A DNA stretch of 21,303 bases from JAVKSM01 sp039583705. GTDB lineage: Bacteria; Actinomycetota; Actinomycetes; Mycobacteriales; Pseudonocardiaceae. The notes under the pieces are model-generated. The model saw only the letters and a list, made by a program, of their open reading frames with translations. It was not told the DNA's origin and searched no databases. A program made the position numbers and the translations under genes. Shown piece after piece: positions 7,317 to 15,601 of this stretch. Each line of letters starts with the position of its first letter. The stretch's first letter is position 1. Location of the stretch: contig JAVKSM010000047.1 of the NCBI GenBank assembly GCA_039583705.1, positions 1-21,303 on the forward strand, written 5' to 3'.

Positions 7317-10032
7317 GCTGGCGTCGGCGTCTGCGCGCGCGATCCTCGAACGAGTCCGCTCGCAGCTTCCCCGGCTCACGCCCGGTGCTGCCGTGATCGG
7401 CATCCGCAGTCCGGGCGCCCCGGTGTGGCACGGCTCCGACCAGTTCGACGTCGACGGTCGGCTGGTACGGATCGCCGCCTGCCCGTCGGTGCTCGCCGTC
7501 CTCGATGCGCTCGCGTCCCAGGAGCCCGGCAGCGTGGTGGTGCTCCTGACCGATCGACCGGAGAGCGAGCTCGGCGACGCCGTTCTCGCTCGCGTGCACC
7601 GCGGCCGGCTCCTCGAGGCCGACCGCTACACCTTGCTGGACGACCTGCTCGGCGCCCGCCAACTCGACCCGCGGATCCGGGCCGAGCCCTGGCTGGTCGA
7701 TGCGCTGGTCGGGCTCGCCGCCGCCGGGGCGCTGCCGCCCACCGCGGGTGCGATGCTGAGCCGCTCGCGGGTGCTCACCCTCGTCGCCACGGCCCGACTG
7801 GGCAGCGATCCGGAGCAGACCGACCTCCCGGGACTCGTCCGGATCTTCGACGACTCGGCGGTGCGCCAGCGGTGGCGCTCGCTGGCTCCCGACGAGCGTG
7901 CCGGCCTCGCCGCGCACCTCGTCTCGGTCCACGGCGGTGCGGCATCCGTCATCGCGGCCCTCGCTGTGCGCCGCGACGACGTGCTCGCCGACCTGCTGGT
8001 CGCCCAGGCCGTCACGTCCGCCCCGGCATCCCACCGCGAGGGCGCCGTGGCGTACGGCCGGTTCATCCAGTCCCGTTTCGGCGTTTCAGAACTCGTCGGT
8101 CCAGAATCCGGCGGCCCGGACCTCACGAGCGTGGCTCCCCAGCGGGGCGACCTCGTGGGCGCGGGCGCCGCGGCCGTCGAGCTCACCATGGTGGACGACT
8201 CGGCTCGCGTCAGCCAGCAGATCCGTCGGGCCGACGAGACACTCGAGCTGCTGCACGCCGGGGACACGGCCGGCTACAGCCCGGTTCTCCCGCGCGGGTA
8301 CGTCGAGCGCCTGGCGCACGCGGCTGCCGAGCTGAACGAGGACACGCTCGCCGAGGTGGCGCGACATCGCGACGCCGGCACAGCGCCGCACCGCTACGAC
8401 CGGCTGCTCGCGGCGCTTCGCCTGCGGCGCTGGCTCGCCGCGGCAGCGCCGCCGGCGATGGACACGCCGACGGCGGGTCTCACCCGCCACGCGCGCGAGC
8501 TGGCGTGGGTGGACCGGGCGCTGGCACAGGTCCGGGCCGGCGACGCCGATCCACGGATCCAGCAGGTGCTCGCCCAGGCCGCCGGGCAGGCCGGAAGCGT
8601 GCGAGCCGTGATCGACACCGCCTTCGCCGCGCGGCTCGCGGCAGCCCCGAACGCACCGGCACACATGCTTGCCGTCGAGACGTTGCTGCCGTCGCTCGTC
8701 GCGCCGTTGGCCCGGCAGAACCGGGTCCTGCTGGTCGTGGTCGACGGCATGTCCGGTGCGGTCGCCGGTGATCTCGCCGATCGGCTCACCGACCACTCCA
8801 GCGGATGGGCCGAGGTCGTGCGTTCCTCGGACGGCGGCCGGGAAGCTGTGCTGGCCGCCCTGCCCACCGAGACCACCTACAGCCGGACGAGCCTGTTCTG
8901 CGCCGAGCTTCGCGCTGGTACCGCATCCGACGAGCGCGCCGCTTTCGCAGCGCACCGGTTCTGGCCGATGCGTGGCGCGGTGCTCGTGCACAAGGCGGGC
9001 GTGGCCGGCGCCGACGGCGGAGATCTCGGCGCGGAGCTGGAGCAGGCCCTCGGCCCGGACGGCCCCGCCGTCGTCGCCGTCGTGCTCAACGCGGTGGACG
9101 ACTCCCTGTCCCGCGGCCGCCAGTCCATCGACCCGGCCTGGCGACCGACCGACGTGAGCGGGCTGCCCCAGTTGCTCGACCGCGCCGCCCTGTCCGGACG
9201 CATCGTGGTGCTGACCAGCGACCACGGTCACATCACGGAGCACGGCTGCAGGCTGCGGTCCGACCCGACCGGGGGAGCACGCTGGCGTGCGGCGGGATCA
9301 CCCCCCGGGCCGGACGAGGTGCTCGTCCGCGGGCCGCGGGTCCTGACCCCCGAGGGGCGCGCCGTCCTCGCCGCGACCGAGGAGCTGCGGTACGGCGCCA
9401 GGGCGCACGGCTACCACGGCGGTGCCACCCTCGCGGAGGTCGCGATCCCGCTCGTGGTGCTGCTGCCGCCGGGGAGGGACGCCCCCGCGGGGTGGTACCC
9501 GCACACCCTGGGCCCGCCGGCCTGGTGGTCCCTGGATACGCGGATGGGGGAGGACGGCGTTCGCCGCCCCACGCCGGGCCGGTTGCCGCTTCCCGCGCGT
9601 CAGCCGGTGCGGAGGGCCAAGCCGCCGACCCCGCCCTCTGAAGCGCAGCCCGAAGCGCTGTTCGAGGTCGCCGCGTCGGAGCCCGCCTCGGAGCCCGCCT
9701 CGGAGCCCGCCTCGGACGCGGCCACCAGCCGGGGTGCCCGGCTCGTCGCGTCGGAGTCGTTCCGGTCCGCCTACGCCGGGATCCCGGCCAACCGGGTGCC
9801 CGATCCCGCGGTCTTCGCGGCCGTGGTCGATGCCCTGCACGCCGCCGGTGGCCGGCTCCCGGCCGCCTCGGTGCTGGCCGCGGCCGACAGCGTCGGGCGG
9901 AACGCGCGCGGCGTGGTGGCCGCGTTGGGTCGGGTCCTCAACCGCGACAGCTTCCCCGTCCTCACCCTGGTCGACGGCGGACGTGCGGTCGCCCTGGACT
10001 CCGGGCTGCTGGACGAGCAGTTCCCGTCGTGA
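7303..10032 (+). CDS. pglZ: BREX-2 phosphatase-fold protein PglZ
   Basis: PglZ is a core BREX protein with an alkaline-phosphatase-like metal-binding fold. From the chosen start (909 residues) the visible metal-site candidates are D481 in the VVVDGM segment, the D599-D600 pair in the NAVDDS segment, and D640-H641-G642-H643 (SDHGH). The C-terminal part has a low-complexity SEPA repeat followed by a small helical, winged-helix-like tail. Start choice: ATG 7303 overlaps pglY by 14 bases. An ATG at 7273, preceded by GAGG with six-base spacing, would add ten residues (MWRSATGSWT) and cannot be excluded. I prefer 7303 because the extra ten residues look like out-of-frame pglY tail. The 3' end overlaps brxD by four bases. 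Confidence 0.93.
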   Translation: MATAELASASARAILERVRSQLPRLTPGAAVIGIRSPGAPVWHGSDQFDVDGRLVRIAACPSVLAVLDALASQEPGSVVVLLTDRPESELGDAVLARVHRGRLLEADRYTLLDDLLGARQLDPRIRAEPWLVDALVGLAAAGALPPTAGAMLSRSRVLTLVATARLGSDPEQTDLPGLVRIFDDSAVRQRWRSLAPDERAGLAAHLVSVHGGAASVIAALAVRRDDVLADLLVAQAVTSAPASHREGAVAYGRFIQSRFGVSELVGPESGGPDLTSVAPQRGDLVGAGAAAVELTMVDDSARVSQQIRRADETLELLHAGDTAGYSPVLPRGYVERLAHAAAELNEDTLAEVARHRDAGTAPHRYDRLLAALRLRRWLAAAAPPAMDTPTAGLTRHARELAWVDRALAQVRAGDADPRIQQVLAQAAGQAGSVRAVIDTAFAARLAAAPNAPAHMLAVETLLPSLVAPLARQNRVLLVVVDGMSGAVAGDLADRLTDHSSGWAEVVRSSDGGREAVLAALPTETTYSRTSLFCAELRAGTASDERAAFAAHRFWPMRGAVLVHKAGVAGADGGDLGAELEQALGPDGPAVVAVVLNAVDDSLSRGRQSIDPAWRPTDVSGLPQLLDRAALSGRIVVLTSDHGHITEHGCRLRSDPTGGARWRAAGSPPGPDEVLVRGPRVLTPEGRAVLAATEELRYGARAHGYHGGATLAEVAIPLVVLLPPGRDAPAGWYPHTLGPPAWWSLDTRMGEDGVRRPTPGRLPLPARQPVRRAKPPTPPSEAQPEALFEVAASEPASEPASEPASDAATSRGARLVASESFRSAYAGIPANRVPDPAVFAAVVDALHAAGGRLPAASVLAAADSVGRNARGVVAALGRVLNRDSFPVLTLVDGGRAVALDSGLLDEQFPS
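9676..9711 (+). repeat. 3 x 12-bp perfect in-frame tandem repeat in pglZ
   Basis: Three identical 12-base units (TCGGAGCCCGCC) occur at 9676-9687, 9688-9699 and 9700-9711, followed by a partial TCGGACGCG. Each encodes SEPA. They lie in a linker between the phosphatase-like core and the C-terminal segment, where length change should be tolerated. Confidence 0.95.
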
Positions 10033-11342
10033 CCGATCACGTCAGCCCCGCCCGGCGGCGCACCGTCCTCGCGGCGTTGCGCCGGGGCACGGTCCCGGAC
10101 AGCGGGTTGGATCTGCTGGCCGTCGGCCTCGACCGGCTCGCACCCGCGTTCGACGCCGAGCTCGCCGCCTGCCGGGCCGGGGCCGCCGCGTTCACCGCCA
10201 TCCGCGGCGAGTACGGCGCCGGCAAGACGTTCGTGGCGCGCTGGTTGGGGGAGCGGGCCAAGACCGCAGGGATGGCCGTCGCCGAGGTCCAGATCTCCGA
10301 GACCGAAACCCCCTTGCATCGCCTGGAGACGGTGTACCGGCGGCTGTGCGAGCGGTTGGCCACGGCCGCCGACGCGCCCAGCGCCTTCCGACCGGTGCTC
10401 GACTCCTGGTTCTATGCGCTGGAGGAGGACGTGCTCGCCGAGGGCGCGGTGTCACCCAACGACGCCGACGGACTGGCCCGGGCGGTCGACGCGCTGCTCG
10501 AGCGCCGGCTCGCCGCCCTGGCCCGGACGACGCCGGGTTACGCCAGCGGGCTGCGCGGCTACCGTCAAGCGCTCGCCGTCGGCGACATCGACACCGCGGA
10601 AGGGGTGGCGGCATGGCTGGCCGGTCAACCGCACGTCGCTGCCTCGGCTCGCCGCCGCGCCGGTGTGCGCGGGGAGATCGATCACTTCCTGGCGCTGGGT
10701 TTCCTGCGGGGGCTGCTGACCGTGCTGCGCGACGCGGGTCACACCGGCCTCGTGCTGGTGCTCGACGAGGTGGAGACGTTGCAGCGGGTGCGCAGCGACG
10801 CCCGGGCCAAGGCGCTGAACGCGCTGCGTCAGTTGCTCGACGAACTCGACGCCGGACGGTTCCCGGGGCTCTACCTCGTGGTCACCGGGACGCCGGCCTT
10901 CTTCGAGGGTCGCCAGGGGATCGCGCTGCTGCCGCCGCTGGCGCAGCGGCTGCGGACCGACTTCTCCACCGATCCACGTTTCGACAATCCTCGGGCCCCC
11001 CAGGTGCGACTGCTCGGGTTCGACCACGAGCGGCTCGTCGAGCTCGGCGGCCGGGTTCGGGACCTGTTCGCCGCGGGTTCCACCGCACCGGAGCGGATGC
11101 GGACCGTCGTCGACGAGGCGTACCTGGCGACGTTGGCGCATGCCGTCGCGGGCGGGCTGGGCGGCAAGGTGGGCGTCGCCCCTCGACTGTTCCTGCGCAA
11201 GCTGGTGGGCGACGTGCTCGACCGCGTCGAGCAGTTCGGCGACTTCGATCCCCGGCGGGACTACGCCCTGACGGTGTCGGACGGCGAGCTCACCGATGTC
11301 GAGCGGCAGGCGGCGGCCGGTCCGGACGACGTCGGGCTCTGA
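10029..11342 (+). CDS. brxD: BREX-2 ATP-binding protein BrxD
   Basis: BrxD is the small P-loop ATPase characteristic of type 2 BREX, usually encoded between pglZ and brxHI as here. The 437-residue protein has Walker A GEYGAGKT at residues 60-67 and a Walker B strand LVLVLDE with D246-E247, an AAA/ORC-like arrangement. The GTG start is embedded in the pglZ stop (GTGA), so the two are translationally coupled. Its role in defence is not established biochemically; cooperation with the adjacent BrxHI helicase is an inference from constant gene pairing. No lesion is visible. Confidence 0.93.
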   Translation: MTDHVSPARRRTVLAALRRGTVPDSGLDLLAVGLDRLAPAFDAELAACRAGAAAFTAIRGEYGAGKTFVARWLGERAKTAGMAVAEVQISETETPLHRLETVYRRLCERLATAADAPSAFRPVLDSWFYALEEDVLAEGAVSPNDADGLARAVDALLERRLAALARTTPGYASGLRGYRQALAVGDIDTAEGVAAWLAGQPHVAASARRRAGVRGEIDHFLALGFLRGLLTVLRDAGHTGLVLVLDEVETLQRVRSDARAKALNALRQLLDELDAGRFPGLYLVVTGTPAFFEGRQGIALLPPLAQRLRTDFSTDPRFDNPRAPQVRLLGFDHERLVELGGRVRDLFAAGSTAPERMRTVVDEAYLATLAHAVAGGLGGKVGVAPRLFLRKLVGDVLDRVEQFGDFDPRRDYALTVSDGELTDVERQAAAGPDDVGL

Positions 11343-11349
11343 GCGACTG

Positions 11350-13458
11350 ATGCCTGCCAACGCCGTCGAGTTCGGGCGGCTCCACCCGGTGATCCAGCAC
11401 CATGTCGTCAACACGCTGCAGTGGACCGCACTGCGCCCGTTGCAGGCGGTCGCCGTGGCGCCGGTGCTGGAGGGCGTGGACTGTCTGCTCATCGCGCCGA
11501 CGGCGGGCGGGAAGACCGAAGCCGCGGTGTTTCCGCTGCTCAGCCGGATGGCGGGCGAGGGATGGAGCGGCACGTCGGTGCTCTACGTCTGCCCGCTGCG
11601 GGCGCTGCTGAACAACCTGCACCCCCGGCTCGCCGAGTACGGCGCCTGGGTCGGGCGCTCGGTGGCACTGTGGCATGGCGACACCGGTCAGGGCGCGCGT
11701 CGCCGAGTGCGGCGCGACCGCCCCGATGTGCTGCTGGTCACCCCCGAGTCGCTGGAGTCGATGCTCGTCTCGGTCTCCGTGGACAAGCGGCGGGCCTTCG
11801 CGGACCTGCGGGCGGTCGTCGTCGACGAGGTGCACGCGTTCGCCGGGGACGACCGGGGCTGGCACCTGCTGCACGTGGTGGAGCGGCTCGTCGAGTTGGC
11901 GGGTCGCCCGCTGCAGCGCATCGGGTTGTCCGCCACGGTGGGTAATCCCGCGGAATTGCTGGGCTGGCTGCAAGGCGCCGCCTCCCTCCGGCCGGGGGTC
12001 GTCGTCGCGCCGCCCGCCGCCTCGACGTCCAGTGACGTGCAGCTCGACCACGTGGGCTCGCTCGACGGCGCCGCGACCGTCATCAGCCGGCTGCATCGCG
12101 GTGAGAAGCGGCTCGTGTTCGTCGACAGCCGCCGCCGTGCCGAGGAACTCGGCGCCGCGCTGCGCCTGCGCGAGGTGGACACGTACCTGTCGCACTCCTC
12201 GCTGTCGGCCGGCGAGCGCCACCGCTCCGAAGCGGCGTTTTCGGAGGCGCGCGACTGTGTGATCGTCGCAACGTCCACATTGGAGCTCGGGATCGACGTC
12301 GGCGACCTGGACCGGGTGGTCCAGGTGGGTGCGCCGCGAACCGTCGCCTCCTTCCTGCAACGGCTCGGACGGACCGGCCGGCGGTCGGGGAGCGTCCGCA
12401 ACTGCTTGTTCCTCGCCCTCGACCTCGACCAGGTCCTGCATGCCGCCGGCCTGCTGCTGCGCTGGTCGCAGGGCTGGGTCGAGCCCGTGACGCCGCCGCC
12501 GTCACCCCGCCACATCGTCGCTCAGCAACTGCTCGCGTTGGCGCTGCAGGAGAACACCCTCGGACGCAGGACCTGGCCGCGGTGGTGGCACGGCCTCGCG
12601 CCGATGAGCGCCGACGGCGACGAGATCCTGGCCTACCTCCTCGACCAGGGCTACCTCGAGACCGATGACGACCTCGCCTTCATCGGTCCCGAAGCTGAGC
12701 GCCGGTTCGGCCGCCGGCATTTCTCCGATCTCATGGCCGTGTTCGCCTCGGCGCCGCAGTTCGTCGTGCTGGCAGGCCGCGACGAGATCGGATCCGTGGG
12801 CGACGACATGCTGCTCGCCGACCCTGGTGGCGCCCCACGAGTGCTCCTGCTCGCCGGCCTGGCCTGGCTCGTCACGCACGTCGACTGGACACGCCGACGG
12901 TGCTTCGTCGAGGCCACGGAGCTGCCGGGGCGCGCGAGGTGGAGTGGCTGTGGCGGCGGGCTGTCGTTCGAGATCAGCCGCGGGATGCGCGACGTCCTGC
13001 TCGGCGAGGATCCGGCCGGAGTCCGCCTCTCGCGGCGGGCCGCCGGCGCTCTCGGCGACCTCCGGGACCACCACAGCGGGCATGTCACGAGCGGGGGGAC
13101 CGTGATCCGCCGTAGTGCCGACGGAGACCTGAACTGGTGGACCTGGGCCGGATCGTCCGCCAACCGCACCCTGCAGGCGTCGCTCGGAGATCTGGCCGAT
13201 CAGCGGCAGCGGATCGGTGACGAGGTCCTCCGGCTCCGGCACGGCGAAGACCCGCGCCAGGTCGCGGCGGCCCTCGATACGATCGACGCGGAGGCCGGCA
13301 CGCTGCCGGCAGTCGACAGCCGTGCTGTCATTGGCTTGAAGTTCTCCGCGGCGCTGCCGCCCGCTCTCGCTGAGGCGACTGTGGCAGGGCGCGTCGGCGA
13401 CGCCGACGGTGCGCGGCGAGCGCGGGCGGAACCACGAGTGCTCCACGACGAGGTATGA
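11350..13458 (+). CDS. brxHI: BREX-2 Lhr-like DEAD/DEAH-box helicase BrxHI
   Basis: BrxHI is the superfamily 2 helicase of BREX-2. From ATG 11350 (702 residues), motif I is APTAGGKTE with K55, motif II is D159-E-V-H162, motif III is LSAT, and motif VI is RLGRTGRR at residues 338-345; the C-terminal half is Lhr-like. The start lies seven bases after the brxD stop. The frame stays open for 18 codons upstream inside brxD, but those residues look like out-of-frame brxD. The last about 35 codons include PPALAEATVA, a segment that recurs about 2 kb downstream as a fragment. It is the last intact gene of the defence operon, and GC falls soon after its stop. Confidence 0.93.
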   Translation: MPANAVEFGRLHPVIQHHVVNTLQWTALRPLQAVAVAPVLEGVDCLLIAPTAGGKTEAAVFPLLSRMAGEGWSGTSVLYVCPLRALLNNLHPRLAEYGAWVGRSVALWHGDTGQGARRRVRRDRPDVLLVTPESLESMLVSVSVDKRRAFADLRAVVVDEVHAFAGDDRGWHLLHVVERLVELAGRPLQRIGLSATVGNPAELLGWLQGAASLRPGVVVAPPAASTSSDVQLDHVGSLDGAATVISRLHRGEKRLVFVDSRRRAEELGAALRLREVDTYLSHSSLSAGERHRSEAAFSEARDCVIVATSTLELGIDVGDLDRVVQVGAPRTVASFLQRLGRTGRRSGSVRNCLFLALDLDQVLHAAGLLLRWSQGWVEPVTPPPSPRHIVAQQLLALALQENTLGRRTWPRWWHGLAPMSADGDEILAYLLDQGYLETDDDLAFIGPEAERRFGRRHFSDLMAVFASAPQFVVLAGRDEIGSVGDDMLLADPGGAPRVLLLAGLAWLVTHVDWTRRRCFVEATELPGRARWSGCGGGLSFEISRGMRDVLLGEDPAGVRLSRRAAGALGDLRDHHSGHVTSGGTVIRRSADGDLNWWTWAGSSANRTLQASLGDLADQRQRIGDEVLRLRHGEDPRQVAAALDTIDAEAGTLPAVDSRAVIGLKFSAALPPALAEATVAGRVGDADGARRARAEPRVLHDEV
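13355..13406 (+). repeat. Direct repeat copy 1 (inside brxHI 3' end)
   Basis: These 52 bases near the brxHI stop match 15340-15391 at 49 of 52 positions in the same orientation. The differences are at 13374, 13380 and 13388; two are third-codon-position changes and one changes Gly to Glu. This is the copy in the functional gene. Confidence 0.9.
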
Positions 13459-13687
13459 CGGAGTGTTGCGTGCCGCCGTTCCGCACGGCGCCTGGTCCTG
13501 CGCCTACGCCGCCCGCTGCCGCGCATCCCGCCTGCCAGTGCCGTCCATCCCAGAGACCCGGCCGCCCGGCGCGGGTGAGCACTTCGGTGTGAACGCGGAC
13601 GCGGTACTTGGCTCGTCACGACGCTGGTAACACGCTCCGTATCCACATCGCCACGAACGGTACCTAGTCCCGGCAGCTGTCATGTTC

Positions 13688-13693
13688 TAATAT
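13688..13693 (+). promoter_or_regulatory. Candidate -10 box for the XRE-ImmA gene (leaderless)
   Basis: TAATAT lies six bases before the GTG at 13700, the spacing expected if transcription begins at the start codon. No convincing -35 hexamer is visible. The rest of the 13459-13699 gap holds nothing gene-like that I can support. Confidence 0.5.
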
Positions 13694-13699
13694 CGCACA

Positions 13700-14823
13700 G
13701 TGCCTGTCCTGGACGTTCGTGCCATCGGTGCCCGCGTAGCAGACGCTCGGAGCCGAGCGGCCATGACGCAAGCGCAGCTTGCTTCGGCGATCTCTCTGGA
13801 TCGTTCTGCAGTGGCAAAGATCGAGGGGGTACACGACGAGTCTCAGCTTTGGAGCTTTCGCAAATTGCCGATGCCTTGAACGAACGTACTGAGTGGTTTC
13901 TTTCCGAAGCGCCCGAGCCTATCGTATCGCATCGCAACCTGCAGGACCCTGGTGCGCCGAGCGTCCCGATCGATCGCCTCGTTGAACGGGCGACACGTAA
14001 CGTCGAGTTTCTTCAAAGCCATGATGCAGGGTGGGTTCTACCCGTTCTGCCGCAGTTGGATCGGCCTGGTAATACCGACGAAGCCGAGGCCGCGGCAGCT
14101 AAGGCCAGGACCGCACTTGGTTTGAGCAGATTAGAGCCGCTTTACAACGTTGCAGACGCTGCGGCGAGGCAGCTGGGCCTGCTGACATTCTCTTTCGACC
14201 TTGGCGTTGACACTGCCGACGCTGCCTCTATTCTTCTTGGACGAGGCGCTGTCGTACTCGTCAACGGAATTCTACAAGTGGGCCGTCGACGTCTCGCATT
14301 CGCCCACGAGCTGGGTCACTGTATCTTTGCTGATGAGTACAGTGTCGACTGGCGTGTAGCGGAAAACGAACGCTCGGACGGTTGGGAAGCTCGAATGGAT
14401 CGGTTTGCGCGTGCATTACTGCTTCCGCCGAATGGAGTTAATGAGGCGTGGGCCCGGTGCCGTGAACGCGGAGACGACGTTCGGGCTTGTGCTGTCAGGC
14501 TTGCAAGCACATTCCGTGTTGATATGTCCACCTTGGCGAGGCGGCTCTTCGAGCTAAGTCATGTGGATCGCTCTCAAGCTGATCGTATCCGACATGTTCG
14601 AACAACCCGTGCCGACATTGTCGAGATGGGTCTGGTAACTCATGACGAGCTTGTCGCGCCGTCCACCCCGCGTGCATACGACGAGGCAGTGTTGCGACTG
14701 TTTCGAGCCGAGCTGATCTCATGCGCTCGCGCAGTAGACCTGTTGTTCGATACATGGGGCGAAGACGACCTGCCGGTGCTTCCCTCTCTGCCTGAGAACG
14801 CGATATGGCAGTTTGTGTCGTAG
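13700..14823 (+). pseudogene. XRE-HTH / ImmA-IrrE-type metallopeptidase, frameshifted
   Basis: The first 43 codons from GTG 13700 give an XRE-type helix-turn-helix (TQAQLASAI then SAVAKIEG, roughly residues 10-60). In that frame translation stops at the TGA at 13877-13879. Adding one G to the G5 run at 13825-13829 joins it smoothly to the frame ending at TAG 14821-14823, giving about 374 residues with HTH continuity (EGGTRRVSALEL) and a zinc-protease HELGH motif at residues 203-207 of the repaired protein. The HTH plus ImmA/IrrE layout is known from phage and mobile-element regulators, where the peptidase cleaves or relieves a repressor; here the target is unknown. GC is far below the flanks, suggesting transfer. 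A 59-residue HTH peptide and an unfused peptidase frame (TTG at 13849) remain. A sequencing error in the G run is the main alternative. Confidence 0.85.
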
Positions 14824-14833
14824 ATCCGTGTCG

Positions 14834-15196
14834 ATGCTAAACGAGACCGAATGCTTGATTTTCGATACTGGGCCACTGAGTCACTTCGCACGCGAGAACT
14901 GGCTTGGGGTATTGAAGGCTGTTGTCTGAGACCGCCGGGCGCTCATTCCTGACGTAGTGGTTAATGAGCTGCGGCGGGGTGCGGCGCTGGATGGTGTTCC
15001 ACGCAACCTTGCCTGTATTCACAACGTGGCTCACAAGCCTACCCTGGTTCTTCTGTGCGGGGCAATCCGGCTTGGGCTGCTTACGGTGAAGCTGGTGTCC
15101 GCGCTTGCAGACGATCTGATTCGCGGCAAATACCGATTGCCATTCGCGGTAGGGCAGTTTGAATCATGGGCAACGGACAACGGTCTCGTCGCGTAA
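14834..15196 (+). pseudogene. PIN-like small protein, degraded partner of XRE-ImmA
   Basis: Starting at ATG 14834 (or GTG 14828), five to eleven bases after the upstream stop, the frame reads LIFDTGPLSHFA, a start typical of PIN-like nuclease folds in which the first Asp is a metal ligand. Codon 32 is TGA (14927-14929), but the same frame continues sensibly (DRRALIPDVVVNELRRG) and ends LVSALADDL, YRLPF, GQFESWA at TAA 15196. A one-base change GGA to TGA would explain the stop. The total of 120 codons is short for a PIN domain. The middle part that should carry further acidic residues seems missing after DGVPRNL, so an internal deletion is likely. Position and spacing suggest one transcript with the XRE-ImmA gene. 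The PIN assignment rests on the N-terminus only. Confidence 0.6.
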
Positions 15197-15298
15197 GGTT
15201 TTGAGGCTTATGTGAAGTCGCGGCATTCCGTGTTGCCCGCCACACGCCGGGCGAGGACTCGGTCGGCGGCCGCACGCCCCAGCGCCCTGCGGCTGGCG

Positions 15299-15321
15299 CT
15301 TGTCCGCACCGGGCGGACAAG
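15299..15321. repeat. Perfect 9-bp inverted repeat (hairpin)
   Basis: CTTGTCCGC at 15299-15307 and GCGGACAAG at 15313-15321 are exact reverse complements around a five-base loop ACCGG. It starts about 100 bases after the PIN-like frame and ends 18 bases before the brxHI-tail repeat. It could be a terminator for the module (no T run follows), a protein-binding site, or an element end. Confidence 0.6.
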
Positions 15322-15339
15322 GCGGCAGTGGCCAAGCCA

Positions 15340-15391
15340 TGCCGCCCGCTCTCGCTGAAGCGACCGTGGCAGAGCGCGTCGGCGACGCCGA
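15340..15391 (+). repeat. Direct repeat copy 2 (orphan brxHI-tail fragment)
   Basis: This matches the end of brxHI at 49 of 52 bases and still encodes PPALAEATVAERVGDAE in one frame. No brxHI sequence precedes it: the similarity begins abruptly at 15340. After 15391 the frame stays open, but I cannot assign it. It is therefore a fragment left by duplication, recombination or insertion. Confidence 0.88.
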
Positions 15392-15397
15392 GGCCCG

Positions 15398-15601
15398 GAC
15401 CGCCGTCGGATCAGGCATACCTCGCTGTGACCAGTCGGTCATGCTGTCCGGGGCCTCCGGGTGGCCTCTGGGGCGGGTCGACCAGTCGTCGCCCTGGCAG
15501 CGGAACCGGGCGCGGACGACGGCTTCGGTGGGATGTGCGGTCATGAATCGGCCGAGTTCCTTGACGGTGAATGAGCGGAAGTCGTCACAGCGGGCACGCA
15601 T
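15398..15601 (-). other. Possible gene fragment of unknown function
   Basis: Reading leftward from ATG at 15601 gives about 68 protein-like residues (MRARCDDFRSFTVKELGRF, then HPTEAVVRARF). After that the frame becomes the antisense of the orphan brxHI-tail repeat and stops at 15164. I do not recognise it. It overlaps the end of the broken GNAT frame. It may be the 5' part of a gene cut off by the same event that left the brxHI fragment; spurious coding is equally possible. Confidence 0.25.

Larger units (their letters stand above)
15197..15397. other. Non-coding stretch holding hairpin and brxHI-tail fragment
   Basis: I see no intact gene here. It contains a perfect inverted repeat and a second copy of the brxHI tail (both listed separately). 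GC returns to the high level of the chromosome. Confidence 0.5.

Noticed and set aside
3432..7403. A 1,323-codon open frame on the minus strand opposite pglY
   Set aside because: It is the antisense shadow of a GC-biased gene: low-complexity, rich in Arg, Gly and Pro, with no recognisable domain, while pglY has clear P-loop motifs.
9301..9306. C6 run in pglZ as a phase-variation site
   Set aside because: Six-base runs of C or G occur several times in this GC-rich operon, and nothing marks this one out.
13469..13487. Possible terminator hairpin after brxHI
   Set aside because: The stem is only five bases (CGTGC/GCACG) with a nine-base loop and no T run; such repeats are common by chance at this GC content.
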